A stretch of DNA of 64,000 nt from NCBI RefSeq assembly GCF_003722335.1, contig NZ_CP026100.1:2516001-2580000 (forward strand), in the 5' to 3' direction. Below are positions 1 through 8,210 of the stretch, in pieces. Numbering within the stretch: the first letter of the stretch is position 1; each line of letters begins with the position of its first letter. The notes under the pieces were generated by a model. The model had not been told where the DNA came from and searched no databases. It saw only the letters and a program-made list of their open reading frames with translations. This DNA is from Caulobacter flavus (lineage in GTDB: Bacteria; Pseudomonadota; Alphaproteobacteria; Caulobacterales; Caulobacteraceae). The translations under genes and the position numbers were made by a program.

Positions 1-116
1 AGCAATGGGCGGCCATCGCCTGCATCGTCGCCGCCTCGGCCGGCGCGATCCTGACCACCACGCCCGAGAACGTCGTGATCGAGGATCCCGAGGAACTCGA
101 GCGGCCAGGGGCCTAG
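1..116 (+). CDS. EamA/RhtA-type transporter, C-terminal fragment
   Basis: Only the last 37 codons are present, in the frame beginning at base 3 and ending at TAG 114-116. The visible peptide has a hydrophobic segment (AAIACIVAASAGAILTT) followed by a polar acidic tail. The pattern of a final helix with an AASAGA core is typical of the last transmembrane segment of drug/metabolite (EamA, RhtA-like) exporters. The assignment rests on this short segment alone, so the substrate is unknown. The 5' part lies outside the window. Confidence 0.5.
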   Translation, partial: QWAAIACIVAASAGAILTTTPENVVIEDPEELERPGA

Positions 117-210
117 GATGCGGAATAGTCGTATTTGTTGCGGTGGCTTGTCGATACCCGCTTGACGAGTGTCGTGGGCTGCGTTCGTCTTTCTTCGGGG
201 GAGGCGCAGC

Positions 211-864
211 ATGACATCCGCAGAGCCGATCGTTCGCCAGCTTAGCGAAACAGCGTCGCCTCCGGCCGCTTACGAGCCTGAGCGGGCCGCCGAAGCGTGG
301 CGGCTGCGCCTGACGCCATTCATGATGGCCATGATCGTGCTCGGCAGCCTGTTCTTCGCCGGTGTCGGCGTCGCGCAGATGCAAAGCCTGGACAGGCAGT
401 TGGGCCGAGCGGCCGTTCATGTCGTCCCTCCGCGTCCATCCGGCCTGCAACAGTCCGAGCAAGGCTATCGTCAGGACGTTGCGGCGGCTCTGGAGCAGAG
501 CGTGGTCGCCCGCCGCTACGAGTTCGCCGTCGCGACGCTGCGGGTGCGTCTCTGGACTCGGATGCTCGGCTTCTCGGCAGGCATGGTGCTGGCCATGGTC
601 GGAGCGGCGTTCGTCCTCGGCAGGCTTCAGGAAAGCCAGAGCCAGCTTTCGGCCCAGGGGGCGGCGCTCTCGGTATCGATGACCAGCGCGTCGCCGGGCC
701 TGATCCTCGCCGTGCTGGGGGCTGGCCTCATGGCGCTGTCGATCGCCGTGGCGCCCAATGTCACCACGTCCGACGGCGCGATCTACTGGATGGAACCGGC
801 GCCGGCGGACAGTGCGGAGCCGCCGGGCTCCTCCCTGCCGCCGCCAACGCCGCTCGGCCAATGA
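211..864 (+). CDS. Hypothetical membrane protein
   Basis: This encodes 217 residues of no family I recognise. Three hydrophobic segments are visible at about residues 36-55, 119-137 and 161-181. A soluble, presumably periplasmic loop lies between the first two, and the C-terminus is Pro/Ser-rich. The ATG at 211 is preferred over an in-frame ATG at 169 because a GGGGGAGG ribosome-binding site lies 6-14 nt upstream of it. The stop overlaps the next gene start (ATGA at 861-864), so the two are probably translationally coupled and work together. Confidence 0.75.
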   Translation: MTSAEPIVRQLSETASPPAAYEPERAAEAWRLRLTPFMMAMIVLGSLFFAGVGVAQMQSLDRQLGRAAVHVVPPRPSGLQQSEQGYRQDVAAALEQSVVARRYEFAVATLRVRLWTRMLGFSAGMVLAMVGAAFVLGRLQESQSQLSAQGAALSVSMTSASPGLILAVLGAGLMALSIAVAPNVTTSDGAIYWMEPAPADSAEPPGSSLPPPTPLGQ

Positions 865-1553
865 GCGGCGCTCGTCTTCTCCTGGGAGTGGCGCTCTGGG
901 CCGGGTTTGCGACCGTTCATCCTGCCTGGGCGCAGGCGCCGGCCACCACGGCCGACGTCGCACGTTCAACGGCGCTCGACGCCTGGGCGGCAGGTCAATT
1001 CGCATTGTCCTACAAGCGAGCGACGAACGCGCTGGCGAGCTACGGATGGCATCTCGATACGGCCTATGTGCAAGCGACCAGCGCCTGTCGGATCCCTAAC
1101 GCCCGGGCGGTGGGCCATGACTTGCTCGCCGCTCTGCTGCGGCGACCGGCCAATCGTGGCGGTCCAAACGCCCGCCAGCGTGCGAACATCGCTCTGGAGT
1201 GGCAACTATGCGAGCCGCCGATCACGGCGACGGTCACCGCGGCCTACACGCGGCGTCCAGCGCGTTGGGTGGGCGTGACCGGGGCGCCTTACGACCCGGC
1301 CCCGCCCGCCTTCACCTTGTCGGCGGAGGCGTTGGCGGCCCAATCCGCCGCCGAGATCGCAAGCCTGTCGCCTCGCCTGGTCTCCGACGCCGATTTGCAG
1401 GCGCGCGCGCTGGCCGTCGGCGACACGGAGGAGCCTTTCCCGGATGGCGTCGACTGGGCCATTGACTGCTTCTCGGACTTGTCGCCGCAAGACGAAGCTC
1501 GTTTCTGCCCGGCGCCCCAGAACGTGAAGACGACCCTGCCGGTCGCCAACTAG
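861..1553 (+). CDS. Hypothetical exported protein
   Basis: This encodes 230 residues. An N-terminal signal peptide (hydrophobic core about residues 5-18, likely cleavage after AWA near residue 24) is followed by a mostly alpha-helical, Ala-rich region. Several Cys residues (for example in SACRIP, QLCEPP, IDCFSD and RFCPAP) could form periplasmic disulfides. I recognise no family. It overlaps the upstream membrane-protein gene by 4 nt and ends only 4 nt from the convergent beta-lactamase-fold gene. The overlap suggests it is a secreted partner of the upstream membrane protein; that link is inference. Confidence 0.75.
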   Translation: MSGARLLLGVALWAGFATVHPAWAQAPATTADVARSTALDAWAAGQFALSYKRATNALASYGWHLDTAYVQATSACRIPNARAVGHDLLAALLRRPANRGGPNARQRANIALEWQLCEPPITATVTAAYTRRPARWVGVTGAPYDPAPPAFTLSAEALAAQSAAEIASLSPRLVSDADLQARALAVGDTEEPFPDGVDWAIDCFSDLSPQDEARFCPAPQNVKTTLPVAN

Positions 1554-1557
1554 CGGA

Positions 1558-2694
1558 CTACTTCGCCTCCACCGGCAACAGGCGGCTGTACTCCCAGGCC
1601 CAGGGCATGCCGGTCTCGCCCAGCGCGGCCTTGACCACCGACGGGAAGATCCGCTGGCCGTCGCCGCTGTTGGTCAGCACCACCACGCATCGCCGGCGCT
1701 CCTCGACGCAGACCATGATGTTGTCGGTGATGTCGTTGTGGCCGCCCTTGAAGAAGGCGCGGCCCTGCGGTCCCTCATAGGTCACGACCCCGACGCCGGC
1801 CGCCAGCTTGATCCTGGCGTTGTCGGGGTTGGTCTCTTCGGTAAAGGTCGGGAATTCCGAGCGCGAGACGATCGGCAGGCTTCCCCGCGCGAACTCCGCG
1901 CGGGCCGCTTTCGACAGGCCCCAGCCGCTGGCCATGGCCGCCGCCATCTTGCCCATGTCGTCGATCGTGGTGTCGAGCGAGCCGGCCGCCTTGACGCTGG
2001 AGCGGTCGTCGTGCGGCTGCCACTTGCCGGTCTCCTCGCGGCCGTCGGCGAGGTCGGGGGCGAAGTCGTCGCGCCAGACCATGCCCGAGCGGCTCATGCC
2101 CAGCGGCTGGAACAGGCGCCTGTCCATGTCGGCCCCGACCTTGACCCCCAGGCCCTGCTCGATGACGAACTGCATCAGGTTGATGCCCTCGCCGGAATAG
2201 GCGTAGCGGCTGCCCGGCGTGAACTTGATGTCGAGCTTCTCGTCGGGGTTCAGCCAGCGGAAGTTGGGAAAGCCCGTCGAATGCCCCAGCAGCATGCGCG
2301 GCGTCAGCGCCCGCCAGCGCTCGTCACCGGCCAGGTCGGTATAGGCCTTGTACTCGGGCAGGGGCTTGGGAAGGTAGGTCGCGATCGGCGTGTCGAGATC
2401 CAGCTTGCCCTCGTCGACCAGCATCATGACGTAGTAGGCGAACACCGCCTTGGTGATCGAGGCGGCGTACATCACCGTCTGGGGCTTCAGCGGATCGCCC
2501 TTCTCGTTGCGGATCCCCTGGGCGGTCACGTGCGCCACCTTGCCGTCCTCGATCACGGCCACGGCGACGCCCGGGACCTTGCCCAGGGCCATGAGTCGGG
2601 CGATCTCGGCGTCGAGCTTCGGATTTTCGGCGCGCGCCGACCCGCCGGCCAGGCACAAGGCGGCCGCCGCCCACGCCAGAGACTTTCCACGCAT
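1558..2694 (-). CDS. Serine hydrolase, class C beta-lactamase fold
   Basis: This is an exported 378-residue protein of the beta-lactamase/DD-peptidase (PF00144) family, which holds AmpC-like enzymes, esterases and D-aminopeptidases. The signal peptide ends near ARA-E at residue 22. The catalytic SxxK tetrad is S79-I-T-K82. The second element is a YSG-type motif (in YAYSGEG). A GHND segment near the C-terminus, in place of the usual KTG/HTG box, fits an esterase or peptidase better than a true beta-lactamase. The Met at 2694 starts the signal peptide; an upstream in-frame Met at 2721 would add nine residues and overlap the divergent gene. Substrate unknown. Confidence 0.85.
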   Translation of the reverse strand: MRGKSLAWAAAALCLAGGSARAENPKLDAEIARLMALGKVPGVAVAVIEDGKVAHVTAQGIRNEKGDPLKPQTVMYAASITKAVFAYYVMMLVDEGKLDLDTPIATYLPKPLPEYKAYTDLAGDERWRALTPRMLLGHSTGFPNFRWLNPDEKLDIKFTPGSRYAYSGEGINLMQFVIEQGLGVKVGADMDRRLFQPLGMSRSGMVWRDDFAPDLADGREETGKWQPHDDRSSVKAAGSLDTTIDDMGKMAAAMASGWGLSKAARAEFARGSLPIVSRSEFPTFTEETNPDNARIKLAAGVGVVTYEGPQGRAFFKGGHNDITDNIMVCVEERRRCVVVLTNSGDGQRIFPSVVKAALGETGMPWAWEYSRLLPVEAK

Positions 2695-2747
2695 TTCAAG
2701 AGGCCCCACTGTTGCGCGCACCCCCGCGCCGGGCGACCTTGGAGCCC

Positions 2748-3122
2748 ATGGGCGTCTTTTTCAACCGCCGCGTGCTGCTGGCCGGACTGCTGCTTTCGGG
2801 ATGCGTGACCGTCGGCTCGCGTCCGCCGCGCCTGTTGCCGGCCGATCCGGATCTCTACGGCGAGCTCGAGCCCCTGGTGACCGTCCGGTCGGAGGCCGAC
2901 GGCCTGGTGATCGGCCTGCGGTCGCGGGGCTGCCTTCGGCGGGAGGACCTGCGCTTCTTCGTCGACCGGCGCGACGGGATCGCCGACGTCGCCTTCGCCC
3001 GCCGGCGGCTGGAGACCTGCGGGACGGGGGAGGCGGCGGGCGTGGCCGATTTCCGGTTCGGCTGGAGCGAACTGAACCTGACCGGCGCCCGGGCCGTGCG
3101 GGTGCTCAATCCGGTCCGCTGA
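2748..3122 (+). CDS. Putative lipoprotein
   Basis: This is a 124-residue protein with a signal sequence ending in a lipobox (LLLSGC; Cys at about residue 19), so it is probably a lipid-anchored periplasmic protein. The remainder is small and basic, with two further Cys residues (RGCLRRE and ETCGTG) that may pair. I recognise no family. The ATG at 2748 is chosen because a GGAG lies 4 nt upstream and translation directly enters the signal sequence; the longer frame from 2712 would put charged residues ahead of it and overlap the divergent hydrolase. Confidence 0.75.
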   Translation: MGVFFNRRVLLAGLLLSGCVTVGSRPPRLLPADPDLYGELEPLVTVRSEADGLVIGLRSRGCLRREDLRFFVDRRDGIADVAFARRRLETCGTGEAAGVADFRFGWSELNLTGARAVRVLNPVR

Positions 3123-3125
3123 GAC

Positions 3126-3545
3126 TCAGCCCTTGGGCGTGAAGCGCTCGACCATCCACGGAAGCACCCGGGCCGGGCGCTTGGCGGCGATGTCGATCAG
3201 CACCCAGTCGGTGCGGCTCTGGGCGCACATCTCGCCGTCGGGACCGTCGATGCGGACATAGCGCTCGAAGCGAGGGCCCTTCAGCTCGCCTACCCAGGTG
3301 TAGCCGGTGGCGATCTCGTGCGGCAGCAGTTCGCGGCGATAGTCGATCTCGTGGCGGCGCGCGACCCAGCTCCAGGGGGCCCGCTCCTCTTCCGAAGCCC
3401 AGGCCTCCCAATGAGCGATCGCCAGGTCCTGAGCCCAGCCCAGATAGACCACGTTGTTGACGTGGCCGTTGGCGTCGATGTCCGACGCCCTGGGCTCGAA
3501 GGTCAGGGGAAAGGCGTCGCCCGGCGGGACGAAGAGGCGGCTCAC
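3126..3545 (-). CDS. Acyl-CoA thioesterase, hot-dog fold (4HBT)
   Basis: This is a 139-residue single hot-dog domain. The N-terminal region carries the 4HBT signature, DIDANGHVNNVVYLGWAQD, where the Asp/Asn-Gly-His-Val-Asn-Asn stretch forms the active-site loop of 4-hydroxybenzoyl-CoA thioesterase/YbgC/FatA-like enzymes. Length agrees with the family (about 130-150). It should hydrolyse an acyl-CoA in the cytoplasm; chain-length preference cannot be read from the sequence. It ends 3 nt from the convergent lipoprotein gene and sits 4 nt downstream of grxD on the same strand, so it may be co-transcribed with it. Confidence 0.85.
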   Translation of the reverse strand: MSRLFVPPGDAFPLTFEPRASDIDANGHVNNVVYLGWAQDLAIAHWEAWASEEERAPWSWVARRHEIDYRRELLPHEIATGYTWVGELKGPRFERYVRIDGPDGEMCAQSRTDWVLIDIAAKRPARVLPWMVERFTPKG

Positions 3546-3549
3546 CCGG

Positions 3550-3891
3550 TCAGGCCGAGATGAGGCCCTGCTCGATCAGAAGGGTCTTCAGCTCGCCCGA
3601 CTGGAACATCTCGCGGACGATGTCGCTGCCGCCGAGGAATTCGCCCTTCACGTAGAGCTGGGGAATGGTCGGCCAGTCGGTGAAGGTCTTGATGCCCTGG
3701 CGCAGTTCGTCGTCCTGCAGCACGTCGACGCCGACGAACTCGACGCCCAGGTGGTCGAGGATCTGCACGGCCACCGACGAGAAGCCGCAGCGCGGCTGGT
3801 CGGGCACGCCCTTCATGAACAGCACGACGGGGTGTTCGGCCACCGTCTTGGCGATGAATTCGAGGGCGGGGGAGGCGGCGACTTCGGTCAT
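3550..3891 (-). CDS. grxD: Monothiol glutaredoxin GrxD
   Basis: This 113-residue glutaredoxin has the monothiol active site C35-G-F-S, the WPTIPQLY cis-Pro segment around residue 73, and the GGSDI glutathione-binding motif. CGFS glutaredoxins bind a [2Fe-2S] cluster with glutathione, often as heterodimers with BolA, and hand clusters on to targets. The bolA gene lies about 950 bp upstream on the same strand, with one gene between, which fits that partnership. The length matches the Grx4/GrxD family. Confidence 0.95.
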   Translation of the reverse strand: MTEVAASPALEFIAKTVAEHPVVLFMKGVPDQPRCGFSSVAVQILDHLGVEFVGVDVLQDDELRQGIKTFTDWPTIPQLYVKGEFLGGSDIVREMFQSGELKTLLIEQGLISA

Positions 3892-3944
3892 GGGGAGGTA
3901 TTCCTTGGCGGTAGCCCCTCAGCTAGGCGCCGCAAGGCCCTCGG

Positions 3945-4835
3945 TCAAGCGCGGCGCTTGGTCCCGGCGGCCTGTTCGGCCGAAAACCGCGCCATCTCGA
4001 TCTGGGCGGCGCAGCCGGTCGGCAAGTCGCGCTCGACCACGCCGGCCAGGCCCTCCAGCTTGTCGCGCTTGGTGGTGATGACCTGGACGGTGGCCAGCGA
4101 CGGTTCGGTCAGGGCGTAGCCCAGGCAAAGCTCCTGGCCGGTCCAGCCCGGCGTGTTGTCGAGGAAGTCGTAGCCGCCGAGATTGGTCAGCGGGTCGGTG
4201 CGGCGGCGCCACAGCGACGGCTTCTTGAAGATCGGCTTGGCCTCGCGCTCGCGGATGGCCTGGGGCCAGAAGTCCTCGCCGATCACCGCCACGTCGCGGG
4301 CGACGGCGCTGCGGATGCGGTTGCGCTCGGCCCAGCCGGACGACAGGTTGAACGGCGCGGCCAGGGCGTCGAAGACTCCGGTCGCCAGGTGCCGCTCCTG
4401 GCTTTCGCCCCGGCTGGCCAGGCCCAGCGAGCGGATCAGGCCCGACTGGCGCAGGCCCAGCAGTGCGGCCATCGCCGTCGGCGGGAAGGCCGAGCCGGGA
4501 TCGTCGACCGTGACGAGATCCACGTAGGACAGGCCGCAGCGCTCGACGGCGACGTCGACCATGTCGTGGATCGCCTGGGCGCCGAGCAGCTCGCCGCCGC
4601 TGCGCAGGCGCCAGCCCACGAACAGCAGCCGCCGCTCCAGCGTGGTCAGGGACTCGCCCACGCCCTCGATCAGGGCGTTCGACGAGCCGTGGACCTCGAA
4701 GCTGTTGATGCCGGCCTCGAGGGCCGTGAAGATCAGGTTGCGCCAGTCCTTGCCGCTCATGCGCGGATGGTCGGCGAGCCGCAGCGTCACCGCCGAGATC
4801 GCCATGCCCGCCTTGCCGAAAGGACGATAGCGCAA
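3945..4835 (-). CDS. Aldo/keto reductase-like protein, probable pseudoenzyme
   Basis: This encodes 296 residues. The N-terminus (YRPFGKAGMAISAVTLRL) and the ALEAGINSFE segment clearly belong to the aldo/keto reductase TIM barrel. The catalytic tetrad looks lost: the usual FDTAxxYG reads FEVHGSS (residues 46-52), the Lys position reads FVGW near residue 75, and the catalytic His segment reads VDLVTVDDPG near residue 111. It may therefore bind NADPH or a partner without catalysing reduction. I chose the TTG start at 4835 because it lies 5 nt after the bolA stop and 8 nt after a GGAG; the first in-frame ATG is ten codons further in. Confidence 0.8.
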   Translation of the reverse strand: MRYRPFGKAGMAISAVTLRLADHPRMSGKDWRNLIFTALEAGINSFEVHGSSNALIEGVGESLTTLERRLLFVGWRLRSGGELLGAQAIHDMVDVAVERCGLSYVDLVTVDDPGSAFPPTAMAALLGLRQSGLIRSLGLASRGESQERHLATGVFDALAAPFNLSSGWAERNRIRSAVARDVAVIGEDFWPQAIREREAKPIFKKPSLWRRRTDPLTNLGGYDFLDNTPGWTGQELCLGYALTEPSLATVQVITTKRDKLEGLAGVVERDLPTGCAAQIEMARFSAEQAAGTKRRA

Positions 4836-4840
4836 GGTCG

Positions 4841-5077
4841 TTACTCCGCCGGAGCCGCGGTTTCGAGCGCCAGGGCATGCAGTTCGCCGCCCAGCACGTC
4901 GGCCAGGGCGCGGTTGACCATCTGGTGCTGCTTGACGCGGTTTAGGCCGCGGAAGGCGGGCGAGACGATGCGCGCCTTGTAGTGGTCGCCGTCGCCGGCC
5001 AGGTCGGTCAGCACGATCTCGGAATCCGGGAAGGCCGCGTTCAGGCGGGCTTCGAGCACGTCGGGCGACATGGGCAT
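4841..5077 (-). CDS. BolA family protein
   Basis: This is a 78-residue BolA/YrbA-type protein. It has the class II KH-like fold signature (LNRVKQHQMVNRAL with H51) and the conserved C-terminal LHALALET segment (H67). BolA proteins pair with CGFS glutaredoxins to hold or transfer [2Fe-2S] clusters. The gene lies upstream of grxD in the same orientation. The start is the first of two close ATGs (5077 and 5071); GGAG lies 9 nt before the first, which decides for it. The downstream AKR-like gene begins 5 nt after the stop. Confidence 0.92.
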   Translation of the reverse strand: MPMSPDVLEARLNAAFPDSEIVLTDLAGDGDHYKARIVSPAFRGLNRVKQHQMVNRALADVLGGELHALALETAAPAE

Positions 5078-5197
5078 GGGCGGATTCTCCGATCCTCGTA
5101 GGGGCTGTATGCCCCGTAAACCTTAAGATCGCGCATATGGCGGGCGTCGCGGGCCGACGCAATCGTTCCATGCATCGGCCCGCCCAGCCGTGGGATC

Positions 5198-6445
5198 CTA
5201 GGTCGTCGGGATCCACGCCGCGCCGTTCGAGAATACGAGCTTGCCCGTCCCGCTGTCATAGGCGAGCTGGCCGGCCGGCGCAGTCGAGGGCAGCACGCCG
5301 TAGACGGGAACCTGGATCGGCGCGTCGAGCGCGGCGGAGAACCGGGAGTTGGCGCCGATCAGTTCGGGCTTGCCCGTCAGGGTCGACAGCAGGTTGCGGT
5401 CGGACGTTCCGGTCTCGCGCGCCACGGTCGTGGGATGGATCGAGACGGCGTTGACGTTCGAGACGGTGCAGTTCTGGCTGTCGGTAAGGCGGATGCAGGC
5501 CGCGCCGACGTCGATGCGGTTGTAGTCCTTGGCGCTGACCTGGGAGAGGCTGACATGCTGGCACCCCTCGAGCCGGACGGCCTCCCGGTGATGCGAGATG
5601 GCGATCACCCCGTTCACCTGCAGGTTCTTGGCGTTTCGGATCACCATGCCGGCCTCGGTGCAGTTGCCGGTCCATAGGTTGCACAGGATCATTTCGCCCA
5701 GGTCGTTGTCCGACTGGATCAGCCAGCCGATTTCGGCAGTGTCGGCCAGGCAGTTGTCGATGTGCAGCCAAGTGTTCTTCACGCCGCCGGTCGTGTCGCC
5801 GATGTACCAGCCGTACTTGGTGCCGCCGGCTTCGCAGGCGGTGAACTTCGAGCCCTGTCCGTTGACGATCCGGAAGCCGGTCTCGATGCAGTCCTGCATC
5901 GTGCAGCCCGTGGCGATCACGGCGTTGTCGATGTACTCGCTGGAGGACTGGCTCATGTAGACGCCATGTCGGCAGCGGTCCGCGCCGCCGCCGGTGGCCT
6001 GCAGGTTGGTCAGCTTGGTCTGCCAGGCATGAGACACGACCATGCCCAGCATGCAGCTGAAGAACAGCACGTCCTCGACGGCGCAGCGGTTGGTCCACTT
6101 CAGCATGATGCCATACGAACCGGGCTGGTCGTTGCCGAAGCCGCGGATCGTCAGGCCCTTGATGCCGGCTTGGTTCAGCGGCTCGGTCGGCGAGCCCTCG
6201 GCCCGAATGACGGAAAAGTCGCCCAGCGCCCGCATCTCGGTGGTGTGCATGCCTTGGCCGCGGATGTGGACGCCGTGAGCGTTGGACAGGTCCAGGCTCT
6301 GGGAAAGGCGATAGACGCCGCGGTCGAGGGCGATCTCGACGCCGTCGGTGGTGAACTGACCGTAGGGACGGCCATGATCGACAAGGGCTTGCAGCACGGC
6401 ATGGTCGTCGACGCCGTTGGGCGCCGGAGCGTTGATGGTGGGCAT
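5198..6445 (-). CDS. Right-handed beta-helix protein with phage-like C-terminus
   Basis: This is a 415-residue protein. It opens with the NGVDDHAVLQALVD motif of pectate_lyase_3/glycoside-hydrolase-28-like and phage tailspike proteins, and continues as many short repeats rich in N, G, I and V (for example GIKGLTIRGF, GVKNTWLHIDNC), the signature of a parallel beta-helix. There is no signal peptide. The last 30 residues (AGQLAYDSGTGKLVFSNGAA) resemble the small C-terminal module found on phage and gene-transfer-agent tail proteins. It could be a domesticated tail-fibre/depolymerase or an intracellular or type I exported beta-helix. Function not established. Confidence 0.75.
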   Translation of the reverse strand: MPTINAPAPNGVDDHAVLQALVDHGRPYGQFTTDGVEIALDRGVYRLSQSLDLSNAHGVHIRGQGMHTTEMRALGDFSVIRAEGSPTEPLNQAGIKGLTIRGFGNDQPGSYGIMLKWTNRCAVEDVLFFSCMLGMVVSHAWQTKLTNLQATGGGADRCRHGVYMSQSSSEYIDNAVIATGCTMQDCIETGFRIVNGQGSKFTACEAGGTKYGWYIGDTTGGVKNTWLHIDNCLADTAEIGWLIQSDNDLGEMILCNLWTGNCTEAGMVIRNAKNLQVNGVIAISHHREAVRLEGCQHVSLSQVSAKDYNRIDVGAACIRLTDSQNCTVSNVNAVSIHPTTVARETGTSDRNLLSTLTGKPELIGANSRFSAALDAPIQVPVYGVLPSTAPAGQLAYDSGTGKLVFSNGAAWIPTT

Positions 6446-6578
6446 GAAAATAGCGCTTTCGAAAATGTGTTCTGAAATCAGGCTTGGCCTGTGTGACGAA
6501 CCTGTCTGGACGAAGCGTCAGGAGCGGTCGCAGGCCGGCGGACTTGCGCTGCTGACGGGAGAGCCGCATTCAGGGGAC

Positions 6579-7517
6579 ATGGTTTGCTCTTCCCCCGGTT
6601 TTCGCCGCGCCAGCCGTCTTGTCGGCGTCGTGCTCGTCTCCGCCCTGATCGCCGCGCCGGCCCTGGCGGGGCCCGGCGACACGGCGCTGGACGACGTTAA
6701 GGTGTTGTCGGCCGACGCCATGCAGGGGCGCGCCCCGGGCACGCCGGGCTCGCAGCTGGCCCGGACCTACATCCTGGAGCGTTTCAAGCTGATCGGGGTC
6801 GCGCCCATCGGCGAGGGTTTCGAGCGGCCGTTCCGCTACACCCGCAAGGACGGGACGACGATCACCGGCGTCAACCTGGCAGCCCGCATCAAGGGGACGG
6901 CGCCGGACGGCAAGGCCCTGGTGGTCACCGCCCACTACGATCACGTCGGGGTCAAGGACGGCAAGGTCTACAACGGCGCCGACGACAACGCCTCGGGTGT
7001 CGCCGGCCTGCTGGCCGTGGCCGAGGCCTTCAAGGAAAAGCCGCCATTGCATGACGTGCTGATCGTCGCGCTGGACGCCGAGGAGGGCGGCCTGCGGGGC
7101 GCCAAGGCCTTCGTCGCGCAGCCGCCGATCCCGCTGTCGGCGATCGGCCTGAACGTCAATTTCGACATGCTGAGCAAGAACGCCAAGGGCGAGCTCTACG
7201 CCGCCGGCGCCTCGCCTCAGCCGGCCCTGAAGCCGATCCTGGAGGCGGTGGCCAAAACCGCGCCGGTCAAGCTGAAGCTCGGCCACGACACCGACGCCGA
7301 CGGCAAGGAGAACAACTGGACCGCCCAGTCCGACCACGGGGCCTTCGCCGAGAAGGGCGTTGCCTGGGTCTATTTCGGCGTCGAGGATCACCCCGACTAC
7401 CACCAGCCCACCGACGACTTCGAGACCATCCCCCAGCCGTTCTTCAAGGCCTCAGTGGCGACGGTGATCCAGGCGACGCGGGCCTTCGACGAGCGACTGG
7501 CCGAGATCGCGCGCTAG
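6579..7517 (+). CDS. M28 family zinc aminopeptidase, exported
   Basis: This is a 312-residue peptidase with an N-terminal signal (hydrophobic VGVVLVSALIAAPALA). The M28 metal-ligand blocks appear in order: TAHYDHVG (His and Asp), NGADDNASG (bridging Asp), DAEEGG (general base Glu and ligand Glu), NFDML (Asp), and DHPDYHQPTDD (last His). It should release N-terminal residues from peptides in the periplasm using two zinc ions. The start is uncertain: the ATG at 6579 opens directly into the signal peptide but has only a very close purine tract; the open frame continues upstream to 6417. Confidence 0.88.
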   Translation: MVCSSPGFRRASRLVGVVLVSALIAAPALAGPGDTALDDVKVLSADAMQGRAPGTPGSQLARTYILERFKLIGVAPIGEGFERPFRYTRKDGTTITGVNLAARIKGTAPDGKALVVTAHYDHVGVKDGKVYNGADDNASGVAGLLAVAEAFKEKPPLHDVLIVALDAEEGGLRGAKAFVAQPPIPLSAIGLNVNFDMLSKNAKGELYAAGASPQPALKPILEAVAKTAPVKLKLGHDTDADGKENNWTAQSDHGAFAEKGVAWVYFGVEDHPDYHQPTDDFETIPQPFFKASVATVIQATRAFDERLAEIAR

Positions 7518-7948
7518 CCGGGATCGAAGGTCAGGCATTCGGATCGTCTTGCCGAAGGATGGGGCGCTGGACGCGTGGCGGATCCCCTCCGGCCCTCCGT
7601 GCCACCTCCCCCAGAGGGGGGAGGATCTTTAGGTTCGCCTTCCTCGCCCTTGTAGTGAGGTTTTCCCTAGGTCCGAGCAGCGACCGGCATGGGCCCTCGC
7701 CACAGGGCGAGGGAAGCAGGATTACGGGGGCGCGTGGGGGATGGCGGAAAAGCCTGGGTCCCCGCTTTCGCGAGGATTTTACGGGTGGGAGCGGGCTGGC
7801 CCTGGCGCTTGAAGCGTCCGAGCACAGGCCAAACCCGCCTTCCTCGTCACGGGGGATGGAGGGACGCGGAAAACCTGCGCCCGAGCATGAGTTGCGATAC
7901 CTGATGGTGGAGGTAGCCCGATGTTCGGCTCTCGGCGGAGAGAAATCC
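7518..7948. other. Gene-free interval with repeat and GC-rich hairpins
   Basis: This 431-bp stretch has no convincing gene on either strand. The left half carries a copy of a dispersed element (about 7578-7680) whose core is ATCCCCTCCGGCCCT followed by CACCTCCCCCAGAGGGG. The right half holds imperfect palindromes such as TCCCCGCTTTCGCGAGGA. ORFs in this interval are rich in Arg/Gly/Ser and lack ribosome-binding sites, so I regard them as spurious. Confidence 0.6.
7578..7680. repeat. Dispersed intergenic repeat, copy 1
   Basis: The segment CCCCTCCGGCCCTCCGTGCC followed by ACCTCCCCCAGAGGGGGGAGGATC recurs almost unchanged at about 42175-42230 and in diverged form at 37048-37105. All three lie between genes. 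The unit is itself a palindrome (CCTCCCCC...GGGGGAGG). This is the behaviour of a REP/ERIC-like mobile intergenic repeat; its name, if any, is unknown to me. Confidence 0.6.
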
Positions 7949-8143
7949 CTATTCTGCCTCTTCGTCGTTGGCCGCCTCGACCTCGACGCCGAACACCTCG
8001 TCGATGACGTCCATGATCTCCTCGAGGTCGTCGAGCGTGACTTTGACGCGCATGGTCTGGTCGTCGTCGGCGGTGAGAGTCAGGAAGATGCCGTGCTCGG
8101 TCTCCTCCAGGATGAACTCGTCGAGATTGGCGATGACCGACAT
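7949..8143 (-). CDS. Small acidic protein of unknown function
   Basis: This encodes 64 residues, strongly acidic (19 Asp/Glu in the second half alone, including EVEAANDEEAE), with a pattern of alternating hydrophobic beta residues (GIFLTLTADDDQTMRVKVTL) followed by a helix (LDDLEEIMDVIDEVF). It looks like a folded beta-beta-alpha mini-domain with an acidic tail. A strong GGGAGG lies 7 nt before the ATG, supporting a real gene. No family recognised. It follows the SDR gene on the same strand, but a strong hairpin separates them. Confidence 0.75.
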   Translation of the reverse strand: MSVIANLDEFILEETEHGIFLTLTADDDQTMRVKVTLDDLEEIMDVIDEVFGVEVEAANDEEAE

Positions 8144-8174
8144 GTTGCGCCTCCCAGGCTTCGCAAGGTGAGCG

Positions 8175-8204
8175 GCCGGCGGCGGCTTTCGTTCCGCCGC
8201 CGGC
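8175..8204 (-). terminator. GC hairpin after SDR gene
   Basis: Perfect 11-bp inverted arms (GCCGGCGGCGG at 8175-8185 and its complement at 8194-8204) enclose an 8-nt loop. The hairpin lies 7 nt past the stop of the SDR gene on the minus strand. There is no T tract, so termination strength is uncertain; it could instead stabilise the 3' end. Confidence 0.5.
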
Positions 8205-8210
8205 AGGGTG

